In this document: piece by piece, positions 29,271 through 38,813 of the stretch | Numbering within the stretch: position 1 is the first letter of the stretch | Layout of the letters: each line of letters starts with the position of its first letter | Source of the DNA: Drouetiella hepatica Uher 2000/2452 | GTDB lineage: Bacteria > Cyanobacteriota > Cyanobacteriia > Elainellales > Elainellaceae | Length of the DNA: 64,000 bases | NCBI GenBank assembly: GCA_019359505.1 | Contig: JAHHHD010000001.1 | Span: 62,001 to 126,000 of the forward strand | Direction: 5' to 3' | Position numbers and translations under genes: made by a program | Notes under the pieces: generated by a model | Database searches by the model: none | What the model was told of the DNA's origin: nothing | What the model saw: the letters and a program-made list of their open reading frames with translations, nothing else

Positions 29271-29588
29271 GCGGCTCCTCAAGTCGATCGCGCCTGGGGC
29301 TAAATCCAGGCAATACAGCACTAAGAAATATATATTGACGACAAAACTTCAGTCCCCATGAAAATGAAGACTGAATACGTTATGTTGTCTTGTAAGGCTT
29401 GTGAGAGATAAGATTTGGGGGGAAAGTAACTTGAGAAATGTTTAGGAGAAGTTTCAATAGCTGCGGTTCTTTGCAAAGGCAGGTTACGGCAGAAGAGATC
29501 TTAGCCTGAGTGAAAAGGTCTGTCAACTCCACATCATTATTATGACGTAAGCTTTGCATTTTGTGTCTACTTTCTAGAGGAGTTAAGG
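29271..29588. other. rpoB leader region
   Basis: The 318 bases between tatD and the rpoB ATG hold no gene I can support. This is probably the rpoB promoter and leader. I see no clear terminator or strong promoter boxes here. Confidence 0.4.
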
Positions 29589-30452
29589 CTAGAGAAGCTG
29601 AGGCACTTGCACCGAGGGCTGTATTGCGGGCAAAGGCAATTTGAATAGATGACAGGCGTTAGCGGTTGTTTCGATCGCCAGACTCTCCAAAGCCACTTGC
29701 CGGAGCTGAGCAACTTGCTCAGCCACATAGCAGACATAGGCAGGTTGGTTAGGTCGCTCACCCCGCTTAGGAACAGGCGAGAGAAAAGGACAATCAGTTT
29801 CCACTAAAATGCGATCGCTGGGCACCATCCGAGCCGACTCCTGCACCTGCACAGCGCTCTTGAAGGTGACAATGCCGCTAAAGCTGACATATAGCCCCAG
29901 ATCCAGAAACCACTGAGTTTCTTCAGGAGTTCCGCTCCAGCAGTGCATTACGCCTTTGACTGCACCCTGAGATTGCCAGAACGATCGCATGATTTCAGCC
30001 ATTTCAGCTGCCGCATCTCGGCAATGAATAATTACCGGAATATCAAGCCGCTGAGCAATTTCTAGCTGAGCGATAAAAACCTTGACCTGATGATCGCGGT
30101 TCTCAGCCTTGAAAAAGTCCAGACCCATCTCCCCGATCGCCACTACGCGCTGATCTGACTCAGCTAAACCTAGAATCTGCTGAGCTGAGCCAGCATCCCA
30201 CTTGTCAGCATCTAAAGGATGGAGACCCACCGCAAAAGAGATTTCGGGGAAGCGATCGGCGATCGCCCGAATGGCCGCAAATTCAGACGGCTCAACGCAA
30301 GAATGCACCAAGCGCACAACGCCAGCCTGACGCCAATTGTGAGCAATGACATCTAGGTTTTCCTGAAGACCGTCAAAATTGAGATGAACGTGAGTGTCAA
30401 CCCACATTGGCTTCGATGCAGCTACTGTCACAAGGGTTTCCGAAGAATTCAC
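29589..30452 (-). CDS. TatD family metal-dependent hydrolase
   Basis: A 287-residue TIM-barrel hydrolase of the TatD (DNase/deoxyribonuclease-like) family. The metal-binding entry motif is [11 protein letters not shown], then GEMGLDFFK (Glu ligand), [22 protein letters not shown] and [12 protein letters not shown], all family marks. A GTG at 30452 opens the frame; the ATG at 30407 ([10 protein letters not shown]) matches the usual family start and may be the real one. It lies between rpsT and rpoB on the same strand. Confidence 0.93.
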   Translation of the reverse strand: MNSSETLVTVAASKPMWVDTHVHLNFDGLQENLDVIAHNWRQAGVVRLVHSCVEPSEFAAIRAIADRFPEISFAVGLHPLDADKWDAGSAQQILGLAESDQRVVAIGEMGLDFFKAENRDHQVKVFIAQLEIAQRLDIPVIIHCRDAAAEMAEIMRSFWQSQGAVKGVMHCWSGTPEETQWFLDLGLYVSFSGIVTFKSAVQVQESARMVPSDRILVETDCPFLSPVPKRGERPNQPAYVCYVAEQVAQLRQVALESLAIETTANACHLFKLPLPAIQPSVQVPQLL

Positions 30453-30553
30453 TGAATACAGCCTACTTGCATTTCCTTACTAACAGCGCCGAAAATAATT
30501 GACTCTGCTCTTGATGCCCATTCTTCAAGCTAAAACACTGGTGAATCTAAGCT

Positions 30554-30892
30554 TCAGGAATCAACGTCAGCAACCGAGGCTTGCTCGACTGGAGCTTGTT
30601 CAACCGGAGCTTGCTTGGTCTTGAGCAGTTTTGCCATCCGAGACTTCTTGCGAGCGCCATTGTTAGCATGGATAACGCCTCGCTTGATTGCCTTGTCAAT
30701 TTTGCTATAGGCAGCCGACATGCGCTGCTGGACTTCCTGCTCTGTTTCAGGAGAAGGATTTGCTCCATAGGCTTCAACGGCAGCAAGATATCGCTTGGTC
30801 AAAGTTTTGACGGCAGATTTATAGGCTTTGTTGTGCAGACGGTTGCGTTCTGCAATTTCGACGCGCTTAATTGCTGACTTAATATTTGCCAT
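30554..30892 (-). CDS. rpsT: 30S ribosomal protein S20
   Basis: S20 of 112 residues. It begins [20 protein letters not shown] and continues [16 protein letters not shown], with [20 protein letters not shown] toward the end; these are the conserved 16S-rRNA binding helices. The C-terminal tail has three imperfect APVEQ units, absent from short homologues. It leads the rpsT-tatD-rpoB-rpoC1-rpoC2 run and is divergent from hisD. Confidence 0.97.
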   Translation of the reverse strand: MANIKSAIKRVEIAERNRLHNKAYKSAVKTLTKRYLAAVEAYGANPSPETEQEVQQRMSAAYSKIDKAIKRGVIHANNGARKKSRMAKLLKTKQAPVEQAPVEQASVADVDS

Positions 30893-31185
30893 AGCCTAGC
30901 CCTTAGATTAAAAAAACTTTTAGCAGTCTATTATCATAGCGAATAATCTAGAGAAAATGCCAGAGAAACTCCTTTACCGTCTTCATGAATCCATCAAAAA
31001 TCCAGGTTAAGCTATAGGAGCAATCTGATTACGGTTCAGTATTAGGTCGAAGTCTAGCCGCTTGAGTAAATTTTGACCTATTGGTTTGACCTATCGGTTG
31101 GTTCAGCCTAGTCCAGCCGCCAACTTCCAAGCTGGCGATTTTTGGATCATTCGTTTTTTAACTCACACTCGTTTCAAATGTGGCG

Positions 31186-32499
31186 ATGCTGCGAATTATT
31201 ACTCAGCGGGCTGAGGCACTTATCGAACTACGGCGAATTTGCGATCGCACCCACGATGATCAGGTTGTCCACAAAGAGGCGACGGTTCGGGAAGTTTTGC
31301 AGGCCGTTAAGCGTCAAGGCGATCGGGCAGTTTTGCACTACACCGAAGAATATGATCACCTGACCCTAAAAGCGGAAGAGCTACGGGTCACTGGTACTGA
31401 GCTAGAAGCAGCCTATCATCAGGTTTCCAAGGATTTGCTGGAAGCTATTCGTCTGGCTTGCCGCCAGGTAGAAGCCTTCCATCGCCAGCGGGTGCCCAAA
31501 AGCTGGGTAAATTTTGGAGAGCATGAGGTTGTTCTGGGCAAACGCTACACTCCGGTCGATCGGGCGGGGCTTTATATTCCAGGCGGACGGGCGGCTTACC
31601 CTAGCACTGTGATTATGAATGCTATTCCTGCCAAAGTAGCAAAGGTGCCTCACATTGTCATCACCACGCCTCCCAGCCCGGATAAAACGGTCAATGCAGC
31701 GGTGTTAGTAGCTGCTCAAGAGGCAGGCGTACAGGAAATTTATCGGGTTGGCGGAGCACAGGCGATCGCCGCCCTCGCCTACGGGACAGAGACGATCCCG
31801 AAGGTAGATGTGATCACGGGTCCCGGCAATATCTACGTCACTCTGGCAAAAAAGCTGGTTTACGGTACCGTCGGCATTGACTCCTTGGCAGGCCCCTCAG
31901 AGGTGCTAATTATTGCGGATGGACAGGCCAACCCGGCTCATGTGGCGGTAGATATGCTGGCACAGGCAGAGCATGATCCGATGGCAGCCGCAATTTTGCT
32001 GACCACCGACTCCAATTTGGCAGCGCAGGTCGTGGTGGAGGTGAAGCAGCGGCTGCTAAATCATGAGCGCAAGCTGCTGACTGAGAAGGCGATCGCCCAT
32101 TACGGCTTGGTGGTGGTCGTAGATTCCCTAGACATTGCGGCCGAGCTATCTAACGAGTTTGCGCCAGAGCATCTGGAATTAGAGGTTGCCGATCCCTGGA
32201 GTCTTCTAGAAAAGATTCGCCATGCTGGGGCAATTTTTCTGGGCAACTCTACGCCTGAAGCCGTGGGAGACTATTTGGCTGGACCAAACCACACGCTACC
32301 GACTTCCGGATCGGCTCGATATGCTTCTGCCCTCAGCGTTGAAACCTTTATGAAGCACTCTAGCCTGATTCAGTATTCTCCAACGGCTCTAGGGCAGGTG
32401 GCAAAGGCGATCGACACCCTGGCAACGGCGGAAGGACTGCCCTCTCACGCAGATTCGGTGAAGCTGCGCGTCCAAGATTACCTGGACGAAGGAAAATAG
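31186..32499 (+). CDS. hisD: Histidinol dehydrogenase
   Basis: HisD, about 437 residues, converts histidinol to histidine in two NAD-dependent steps with a zinc ion. Visible motifs are [66 protein letters not shown] (zinc ligands), [10 protein letters not shown] and [16 protein letters not shown]. The ATG at 31186 follows a GTG at 31180 by two codons. The length is full. glyQ follows 32 bp later on the same strand. Confidence 0.97.
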   Translation: MLRIITQRAEALIELRRICDRTHDDQVVHKEATVREVLQAVKRQGDRAVLHYTEEYDHLTLKAEELRVTGTELEAAYHQVSKDLLEAIRLACRQVEAFHRQRVPKSWVNFGEHEVVLGKRYTPVDRAGLYIPGGRAAYPSTVIMNAIPAKVAKVPHIVITTPPSPDKTVNAAVLVAAQEAGVQEIYRVGGAQAIAALAYGTETIPKVDVITGPGNIYVTLAKKLVYGTVGIDSLAGPSEVLIIADGQANPAHVAVDMLAQAEHDPMAAAILLTTDSNLAAQVVVEVKQRLLNHERKLLTEKAIAHYGLVVVVDSLDIAAELSNEFAPEHLELEVADPWSLLEKIRHAGAIFLGNSTPEAVGDYLAGPNHTLPTSGSARYASALSVETFMKHSSLIQYSPTALGQVAKAIDTLATAEGLPSHADSVKLRVQDYLDEGK

Positions 32500-32531
32500 A
32501 AACAAAGAGAACGCGAAAGGGGACAGGCAAC

Positions 32532-33443
32532 GTGAATTTTCAGTCGGTGATTTCGACGCTGCATCAGTTTTGGGGCGATCGCGGCTGCCTCATTGTCCAG
32601 CCTTACGACACTGAGAAAGGGGCGGGTACGATGAGTCCCCACACCTTTTTACGGGCGATCGGTCCTGAACCCTGGTCAGTTGCCTACGCGGAGCCATGCC
32701 GCCGACCGACCGACGGACGCTATGGCGAAAATCCCAATCGCTATCAGTCTTACTATCAATATCAGGTGCTAATCAAGCCTTCCCCCGACAACATTCAGGA
32801 AATCTATCTTGACTCGCTGCGGGCGCTTGGCATTCGTCCCGAAGATCACGATATTCGCTTTGTGGAAGATAACTGGGAGTCGCCGACCTTGGGAGCCTGG
32901 GGCGTAGGCTGGGAAGTTTGGCTAGACGGCATGGAAATTACGCAGTTTACCTACTTTCAACAGTGTGGTGGCATTGATTGCCGTCCTGTCTCGATAGAAA
33001 TCACCTATGGGTTAGAGCGCCTGACCATGTATCTGCAAGAGGTGAATGCCTTTACGGAAATACAGTGGAACGATCGCGTCACCTATGGCGATGTGCATTT
33101 TCAGGGCGAGATCGAGCATTCGACCTACAACTTTGAGGTTTCCAATCCTGAAATGTTGTTCACCCTGTTTGGGCTATACGAGCAAGAGGCAGGGCAAATT
33201 GTGCAAAAAGGCTTGGTTTTACCTGCGCTGGACTATGTGCTGAAATGCTCACACACCTTTAACCTGCTGGATGCTAGAGGCGTGATCTCGGTGACAGAGC
33301 GTACCCGCTATATTGGCAGAATTCGCAATTTGGCGCGTCAGGTAGCACAACTCTACGCCAAGCAACGAGAGGACTTGGGCTTTCCGCTGCTGAAAGAAAA
33401 CGGGGTGAACATCAAGAATTCACAAGCAGAGAAAGCTGCCTGA
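32532..33443 (+). CDS. glyQ: Glycine-tRNA ligase alpha subunit
   Basis: GlyQ of 303 residues, the catalytic alpha subunit of the alpha2-beta2 enzyme. It starts with a GTG at 32532 behind a purine-rich AAAGGGG. Motifs are [55 protein letters not shown] and [20 protein letters not shown]. The beta subunit gene glyS is not in the window. It may share a transcript with hisD. Confidence 0.97.
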   Translation: MNFQSVISTLHQFWGDRGCLIVQPYDTEKGAGTMSPHTFLRAIGPEPWSVAYAEPCRRPTDGRYGENPNRYQSYYQYQVLIKPSPDNIQEIYLDSLRALGIRPEDHDIRFVEDNWESPTLGAWGVGWEVWLDGMEITQFTYFQQCGGIDCRPVSIEITYGLERLTMYLQEVNAFTEIQWNDRVTYGDVHFQGEIEHSTYNFEVSNPEMLFTLFGLYEQEAGQIVQKGLVLPALDYVLKCSHTFNLLDARGVISVTERTRYIGRIRNLARQVAQLYAKQREDLGFPLLKENGVNIKNSQAEKAA

Positions 33444-33530
33444 CCGTCCTCAAAACAACGCTTTGCTTTTCTCCAGTTCGCGTAAAATACTCTTAACAAT
33501 TCTTAAGAAATGCGGAGCTGAGAGAACACA

Positions 33531-34031
33531 ATGTCATCTAATTTTTCGCAAAGCTTAAGTCAGCAGCTAGAGCCGATCGCCGCCTGGTTTCGGAGTTTTA
33601 ATCTTCCAGAGCTGATTGTCCACTGGGGGCATCCGCTAATGATGGCGATCGTCATATTCGTCATGGGTAGCTTTGTCGGCATGACGGGCTGGCGAGGGCG
33701 ATCGCTGATGGAGCCGGAAGCCGCTAAGAGCCGCATGGATCACCGTAAAATTGCGCCTCTCATGTTTCTGTTTATTGTCCTGGGTGCCGTGGGTGGCGTG
33801 TTGTCATTGGTGATGCACCAGAAGCCGATTCTAGAAAGTCCCCACTTTTGGACAGGTGCTGCTGCAATTGGGCTATTGGCAGGAAACGCTGCGATCGCGG
33901 CAACTAATTTTGGGAAGAATAATCCCATGCTGCGTACTACTCATGCCTATGTGGGAAGCGCAGCGCTATGTCTACTGTCTCTTCATGCCCTTTTGGGGCT
34001 GAAACTGGGGCTTGCAATCCAGGGGCATTAA
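33531..34031 (+). CDS. DUF4079 family membrane protein
   Basis: A 166-residue protein with four hydrophobic segments (MMAIVIFVMGSFVGMTGWRG, MFLFIVLGAVGGVLSLVM, TGAAAIGLLAGNAAIAA, AYVGSAALCLLSLHALLG) and the family motif VHWGHPLMM. It fits DUF4079, common in photosynthetic bacteria and plastids; the paired histidines recall cytochrome-b-like membrane proteins, but no function is established to my knowledge. comEC follows after 17 bp, so co-transcription is likely. Confidence 0.85.
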   Translation: MSSNFSQSLSQQLEPIAAWFRSFNLPELIVHWGHPLMMAIVIFVMGSFVGMTGWRGRSLMEPEAAKSRMDHRKIAPLMFLFIVLGAVGGVLSLVMHQKPILESPHFWTGAAAIGLLAGNAAIAATNFGKNNPMLRTTHAYVGSAALCLLSLHALLGLKLGLAIQGH

Positions 34032-34048
34032 TCAAGTCAGGGTGTTGA

Positions 34049-36379
34049 ATGGCTGCAACGAGCGCATGGATCTGTTTTGCCTACATTGTGGGCTTGCTGT
34101 TGACGGGAATTCCAGGAAAATTTCTAGGGATTTCCCCCGGAGCGATCGCCATCTTGATCCTAGGGGCGATCGCTTCTTTTGTAGCACCGCGTCTTTGGCG
34201 AGACAGCCCTCCTGCGCGTCTGTGGCTCTTGGCAGGTCTTGTGGGATTTCTGGCAGCTCTGCATTTTCAGATGCGGCTACCGCAACCTGCCGCCAGCGAT
34301 ATTTGTCGTCTTATTAAAAGCCCGAATGATGGCGTTTGTCAGCCGATCGCTACCGCTCAAACTCCTATTCTGGGACAGATTTTTGAGGTTGAGGGCGTGG
34401 TGAATAGCTCACCACAGTTGACTCGAAGCGATCGCTACCGCTTGCAGCTAGAAGCCACGCGCGTTAGCTCTAGCAATCAGGGTAAGACGCTCTTATCCGA
34501 TCGCCCAACTGCTGGAACGATTTATGTAACCTTGCCGAAGGAGAAAGGTGAGGCGCTTTATCCAGGACAACGGGTAATTGTCTCAGGTTCGCTTTATAAG
34601 CCCCAGCCTGCTGCAATTCCGGGCGGATTTAATTTTCAAGAATATCTGAGGCAGACTGGGATTTTTACTGGGCTGGTGGCTCAAGAGATCCTGTTAGCCA
34701 AAGGATCACAGCCTCAGCCGCCCTTGCTGTGGTCAATTCGGCGGCAGATTGTTCAGGCACAAGAATCTAGCTTGGGTATTGAGGAAGGACACTTGCTCAG
34801 CGCGATGGTCATGGGCAAAGCGGCAGTAGATGTGCCGTATGAGTTGCAGGATGAATTTCGTCAGGCGGGTCTGGCTCATGCGCTTGCCGCTTCCGGGGCG
34901 CAGGTATCAATGCTGATTGGCGTGATGTTAGCTTTGACGCAGCGGTGTACGGCTCGAATCCGGCTAATTTTGGGCGGCGGCGTTTTGCTTTCCTACATTG
35001 GACTGACGGGAATTGAACCCTCGGTGCTGCGGGCAGGCGTGATGGGAGGCGTAGTTCTGGTGGCGCTGGTGGCAGAGCGTAAGGTCAAGCCTTTGGGTTC
35101 TCTGCTGTTTGCGGCGGTTGCTTTGCTGCTATGGAATCCTCTGTGGATCTGGGATTTGGGGTTTCAGCTCAGCTTTTTGGCGACTTTGGGGCTGTTAGTT
35201 ACTGTGCCAATTGTCTCAAACTGGCTGGACTGGATGCCGACGGCGATCGCGCCTCTCTTTGCTGTGCCGATCGCTGCCTATCTCTGGACATTGCCCCTGC
35301 AACTCTTTACCTTTGGTATTGTTTCGCCCTACAGCATTGGCATCAATGTTCTGGTGAGTCCTTTAATTGCGACTATCAGCATTGGCGGCATGGTCAGCGC
35401 TCTGGCGGCGCTCATTTACGCTCCGATGGGCAGTTTCTTGGCGGGATTACTGCACTTTCCCACCTGGCTGTTCATCAAAATAGCGGAGGTAGGCAATCAG
35501 CTTCCGGGCAGTCAGCACGCAGTGGGCACCATTAATGCTGCACAGGTTTTGCTGCTGTATGGCATGGTTTTGCTGGTGTGGATGTGGCGGCGATCGCATC
35601 GGCACTGGTGGCTGGCGCTGGGGTTGGGCATCAGTTTGGTGGCAGTTCCCGCTTGGGCAACGTCCGCGAGCTTGCTAAAAGTGACGGTGTTGCCCACTAG
35701 CAATCCGGTATGGGTGATTCAGGACAAAGGCAAAGTGATCATGATCAACGGCAGCAGCGAAAAAGATCTGCGCTTCACGGTCAAGCCATTTCTAAACCAG
35801 CAGGGCATTAACCAAATTGATTGGGCGATCGCTCCCAGCCTACGCGCCGCTACCCTGGAGACTTGGCAGCAGATGCTAGAAGCTGTACCCATCAAGATGC
35901 TCTACGGTGCAGTCCATGACCAGAGCGCAGATGAAGCGATCGCCTTTAATCAAAATCGTGTTGAGCTATCAAAAAAGATTGAGGCGCAGCAGGGCAAGTT
36001 TATCCAGCTTGCCGATCGCCAGACCTTGCAGCTAGGTTCTGTAACCGTCAAACCGCTCAGACCCGATGCCTCAATTCTGCAAATGCAGATTGGTGCTGAG
36101 AACTGGGTGATGTTGAGGGGCAGTCCCTACAAGATCCGAGGTTTGCCCCGTGCTAGCGTGCTGTGGTGGTCGGGGCAAGAGCTAGATACCCAAATTTTGG
36201 AGCAGGTGAAACCGCGAGTGGCGATTGCCCTCAAGGTCGCGCCCGCAGATCAATCACCTACCCAACGATGGCTTGAACAACATCAGGTTAAGCTCTACAT
36301 CATGCCTGAATCTGGCTCTGTTCAGTGGAGTCCGCAACAAGGCTTCAGCGCTACACTTGAGTCTGGACAACCGTTCTAG
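34049..36379 (+). CDS. ComEC/Rec2-like DNA uptake channel with degenerate metallo-beta-lactamase domain
   Basis: A 776-residue inner-membrane protein. N-terminal hydrophobic segments are followed by the DUF4131-like domain with GQRVIVSGSLYKPQPAAIPGG, and by FNFQEYLRQTGIF. The competence core has HLLSAMVMGK, GLAHALAASGAQVSMLIGV and IGLTGIEPSVLRAGVM. About ten membrane segments are seen in all. The C-terminal ~220 residues have the size and strand pattern of the metallo-beta-lactamase domain, but the HxHxDH metal motif is absent: the region after the first strands reads DWAIAPSLRAATL. So the channel looks intact and the nuclease-like part looks inactive. Role: passage of single-stranded DNA in natural transformation. 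Confidence 0.9.
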   Translation: MAATSAWICFAYIVGLLLTGIPGKFLGISPGAIAILILGAIASFVAPRLWRDSPPARLWLLAGLVGFLAALHFQMRLPQPAASDICRLIKSPNDGVCQPIATAQTPILGQIFEVEGVVNSSPQLTRSDRYRLQLEATRVSSSNQGKTLLSDRPTAGTIYVTLPKEKGEALYPGQRVIVSGSLYKPQPAAIPGGFNFQEYLRQTGIFTGLVAQEILLAKGSQPQPPLLWSIRRQIVQAQESSLGIEEGHLLSAMVMGKAAVDVPYELQDEFRQAGLAHALAASGAQVSMLIGVMLALTQRCTARIRLILGGGVLLSYIGLTGIEPSVLRAGVMGGVVLVALVAERKVKPLGSLLFAAVALLLWNPLWIWDLGFQLSFLATLGLLVTVPIVSNWLDWMPTAIAPLFAVPIAAYLWTLPLQLFTFGIVSPYSIGINVLVSPLIATISIGGMVSALAALIYAPMGSFLAGLLHFPTWLFIKIAEVGNQLPGSQHAVGTINAAQVLLLYGMVLLVWMWRRSHRHWWLALGLGISLVAVPAWATSASLLKVTVLPTSNPVWVIQDKGKVIMINGSSEKDLRFTVKPFLNQQGINQIDWAIAPSLRAATLETWQQMLEAVPIKMLYGAVHDQSADEAIAFNQNRVELSKKIEAQQGKFIQLADRQTLQLGSVTVKPLRPDASILQMQIGAENWVMLRGSPYKIRGLPRASVLWWSGQELDTQILEQVKPRVAIALKVAPADQSPTQRWLEQHQVKLYIMPESGSVQWSPQQGFSATLESGQPF

Positions 36380-36445
36380 CGTCTAAAGGCGCTCTGTTTA
36401 TCAACTTGTCCCATAGCTTGTATGGCATTACGTAATTGAGTTAGG

Positions 36446-36498
36446 ACGAGTTATTTTTTGAGAGCCGCGCTCCGCGCGGCTCTCAAAAAATAACTCGT
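36446..36498. terminator. 25-bp perfect-stem hairpin downstream of comEC
   Basis: Arms 36446-36470 and 36474-36498 are perfect 25-bp inverted repeats around TCC, beginning ACGAGTTATTTTTTGAGAGC. It lies between comEC and the tRNA-Ser gene. It is long for a terminator and fits the window's hairpin class. Confidence 0.7.
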
Positions 36499-36533
36499 TG
36501 GATCTAATCGCATAGCGCTATACAATAGAAAAC

Positions 36534-36618
36534 GGAGAGGTGGCAGAGTGGTTGAATGCGCTTGACTCGAAATCAGGTTTGGGGCAACTCAACGGGGGTT
36601 CGAATCCCCCCTTCTCCG
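36534..36618 (+). tRNA. tRNA-Ser(CGA)
   Basis: An 85-nt class II tRNA. The 5' acceptor GGAGAGG pairs with CTTCTCC, with discriminator G as usual for serine. The anticodon loop CTCGAAA gives anticodon CGA (UCG codons). The long variable arm and GGTTCGAATCC T-arm are present. CCA is not encoded. Confidence 0.95.
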
Positions 36619-36634
36619 TCCTGCAAGGCTGACT

Positions 36635-37918
36635 ATGCAAGCGCTTGATATTCTGATTCTCTCGAATGGCCCCGGTGAACTCACAACCTGGGTTAGACCT
36701 GTGGTTCAGGCTATTCGGCAATGTATGGGAGACGATCGCCAGCAGATCCGCATTTCTCTCGTTTTGTCGCCTTGCCCCAACGCCAGCGGGCGGGAGGTAG
36801 CCATTGCCCAGACCTATCCTGAGATCGATCGCGTACAGGGCGCAAAGCATTTCTTCCCGTTTCTGATCGGGGGAAAAACGGCTGAAGGCTGGGACTGGCG
36901 CGATCGCGGTGTCGTGGTTTTTCTGGGAGGAGATCAGCTTTTCCCGGTGGTAATTGGCAAACGCCTGGGCTACCGCACCGTTGTGTACGGCGAATGGGAG
37001 ACGCGTTGGCACAGTTGGATCGATCGATTTGGTGTGATGAAACCAGAGTTAATCGATCGCGTTCCACCCAAGTATGTGCACAAGCTGACTGTTGTGGGCG
37101 ATCTGATGGCGGAAGCATCAGCCTTCCAATCAGAACAGCTCAAAATATCTGAACAGCTACAGCTCGGAGAAGGACAGGATTTGATTGGGCTGCTGGTTGG
37201 CTCAAAGCCTTCAAAGTTAGCTCAGGGTGTGCCCTTGTGTCTGGCGATCGCCCACCATCTTCATGCAGCCTGTCCACAAACACGGTTTGTGATTCCTGTG
37301 GCACCCGCGCTAGACCTGCCCGCGCTAGCAAAATTTGCAGACCCAGCTCAAAACACGATCGCCAGTGCGTTTGGCAACCCTGCCGCAGAACTGGTGCAAG
37401 CAGAGCAACCCTATTTGAAGACATCTGAGGGACTCCGGGTAGATCTGTGGACAGAATCTCCTGCCCATGACCTCCTGAGTCAATGTCGCTTATGTTTTAC
37501 CACCGTGGGTGCAAATACAGCTGAGTTGGGATCTTTAGGAGTTCCCATGGTCGTGATGTTGCCCACCCAACAGCTTGATGCCATGCGCGCCTGGGACGGA
37601 CTGCCAGGATTGTTAGCGAATCTGCCAGGGATAGGCACCGTCTTCGCCAAGCTGATCAACGCCTGTTTTTTATGGTATTCGCGCACTCCTCGGCTGTTGG
37701 CGTGGCCCAATATCTGGGCTGGAGAAGCGATCGTTCCTGAGCTATGGGGTCATTTGCAACCGCAACAGGTGGCAGAAGTGGGGATCGACTGGCTGGATCA
37801 TCCTGAGAAGCTAGAGCAGATTAGCCGCAAGCTTCGCCAAGTTCGAGGAGAAGCTGGAGCCGCCCAAAAACTGGCTCAATTGGTTAAAGAAATGGCAGAT
37901 GCTCAGCCTTCAATCTGA
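36635..37918 (+). CDS. Lipid-A-disaccharide synthase-related glycosyltransferase
   Basis: A 427-residue protein starting MQALDILILSNGPGELTTWV, the mark of the lipid-A-disaccharide-synthase-related family (an LpxB-like group found mainly in cyanobacteria). Further segments are FFPFLIGGKTAEGWDW, GEWETRWHSWIDRFGVM, GLLVGSKPSKLAQGVP, and TTVGANTAELGSLGVPMVVML, like the sugar-nucleotide end of GT-B enzymes. It is distinct from the true LpxB. Its substrate is not known. It begins 16 bp after the tRNA. Confidence 0.87.
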   Translation: MQALDILILSNGPGELTTWVRPVVQAIRQCMGDDRQQIRISLVLSPCPNASGREVAIAQTYPEIDRVQGAKHFFPFLIGGKTAEGWDWRDRGVVVFLGGDQLFPVVIGKRLGYRTVVYGEWETRWHSWIDRFGVMKPELIDRVPPKYVHKLTVVGDLMAEASAFQSEQLKISEQLQLGEGQDLIGLLVGSKPSKLAQGVPLCLAIAHHLHAACPQTRFVIPVAPALDLPALAKFADPAQNTIASAFGNPAAELVQAEQPYLKTSEGLRVDLWTESPAHDLLSQCRLCFTTVGANTAELGSLGVPMVVMLPTQQLDAMRAWDGLPGLLANLPGIGTVFAKLINACFLWYSRTPRLLAWPNIWAGEAIVPELWGHLQPQQVAEVGIDWLDHPEKLEQISRKLRQVRGEAGAAQKLAQLVKEMADAQPSI

Positions 37919-38055
37919 TACCAATTTAAATGATCTGCCCTGTTCGGGTCTTACAGCTGTCGCCAGTTTGGTTTAGGACATTTTTGGTGGGGCGTGAAGC
38001 GCCCCACCAAAAATGTCCCCGTCCTAACCGCTTTGGCGGTTGCTATAAATTGGTA
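37918..38055 (+). repeat. Palindromic interspersed repeat, full copy A
   Basis: The core at about 37954-38046 has, in order, AGCTGTCGCCAGTTTG, a long hairpin with GGTGGGGCGTGAAGCGCCCC at its centre, CCCCGTCCTAACCGC, and a small hairpin CCGCTTTGGCGG, then TTGCTATAA. Outer inverted repeats ATACCAATTTAAA / AAATTGGTAT (about 37919-37931 and 38046-38055) bound it. No coding frame lies inside. Related copies are at 46196-46290, 52236-52331 and 62594-62638. Confidence 0.85.
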
Positions 38056-38162
38056 TGAGAAGAAACGATCGAAAAAAATGTAGTGAAATTCGCGAGGCGA
38101 TCGCCTTCTTTCCCAAGCTATGGTGCAAATTTGCAGGTTAAAACATTACCCACTTCAAAGAT

Positions 38163-38636
38163 ATGACTACACTTGCGAGAAAGTTTCCCTGGCTCTCTTT
38201 GGCGCTGCTCTTAGCTGCCTACGCCACCTTTAGCTGGTTTTTTACCCACGCCTTTACACAGGTGCTCACCTTTTCCAACACGGCCTATTTATCGTGGAGT
38301 CTTGTGCTAGCGTTTACGTTGCTGGAGGCGCTCCTCTTGACGACTCAATTTGATGGGCTGAAGTCCCTGATTGGGCGATGGCTGCGATCGGATATGGGGT
38401 ATTTCACGCTAATTATTGCGGCTTCTTTAGGCGCAACCCTCGCTTTCATTTGGTCAAATGTCACGGGCTACTTTGTTGTGCTTATTGCTGCTGAAATTCT
38501 GGCGCGATTGGATTTGCAGAATGCAAAGTTTAGCCGTTTCCAGTCGTTCATTATTTTGACCGTGATCTCGGTGCTGGGATTGGCTATAGGTCTAATTGCC
38601 AGCCTTAGATTAGATTCTGCCCTAACTGGTGTTTAG
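38163..38636 (+). CDS. Hypothetical multi-pass membrane protein
   Basis: A 157-residue hydrophobic protein with four probable membrane helices (LSLALLLAAYATFSWFF, LSWSLVLAFTLLEALLL, YFTLIIAASLGATLAFIW, FIILTVISVLGLAIGLIA). I do not recognise it beyond its resemblance to conserved small cyanobacterial membrane proteins. It stands alone between the LpxB-related gene and citrate synthase. Confidence 0.7.
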   Translation: MTTLARKFPWLSLALLLAAYATFSWFFTHAFTQVLTFSNTAYLSWSLVLAFTLLEALLLTTQFDGLKSLIGRWLRSDMGYFTLIIAASLGATLAFIWSNVTGYFVVLIAAEILARLDLQNAKFSRFQSFIILTVISVLGLAIGLIASLRLDSALTGV

Positions 38637-38751
38637 CTGTAAAAGCCTATGAAAAAGCAGCCCTGATTGGACTGCTTGACATCAAGTGCGTGAGGAGTAA
38701 CCTCTCTTGAGAATACAGGGTCAGAGATTAGCTGAAAGCCGAGTTACAGAT

Positions 38752-38787
38752 CTTGATACAGGACTTGATACAGGGCTTGATACAAGA
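38752..38787. repeat. 12-bp triple tandem repeat
   Basis: CTTGATACAGGA, CTTGATACAGGG and CTTGATACAAGA follow one another, ending 27 bp before the gltA 3' end. Confidence 0.8.
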
Positions 38788-38813
38788 AGACTAAGTACAG
38801 AGAGAACCTGGCA

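Noticed and set aside
36711-37118. Minus-strand open frames under the LpxB-related gene
   Set aside because: Arg/Pro-rich shadow frames; the plus strand has a clear conserved protein.
37918-38055. Palindromic repeat A as an ordinary terminator
   Set aside because: It is too long, has two hairpins plus conserved linkers and occurs in both orientations, so a repeat element explains it better.
38752-38787. Possible CRISPR-like array (three 12-bp units)
   Set aside because: The units are adjacent without spacers and too short; it is a simple tandem repeat. No CRISPR array or cas gene was seen anywhere.
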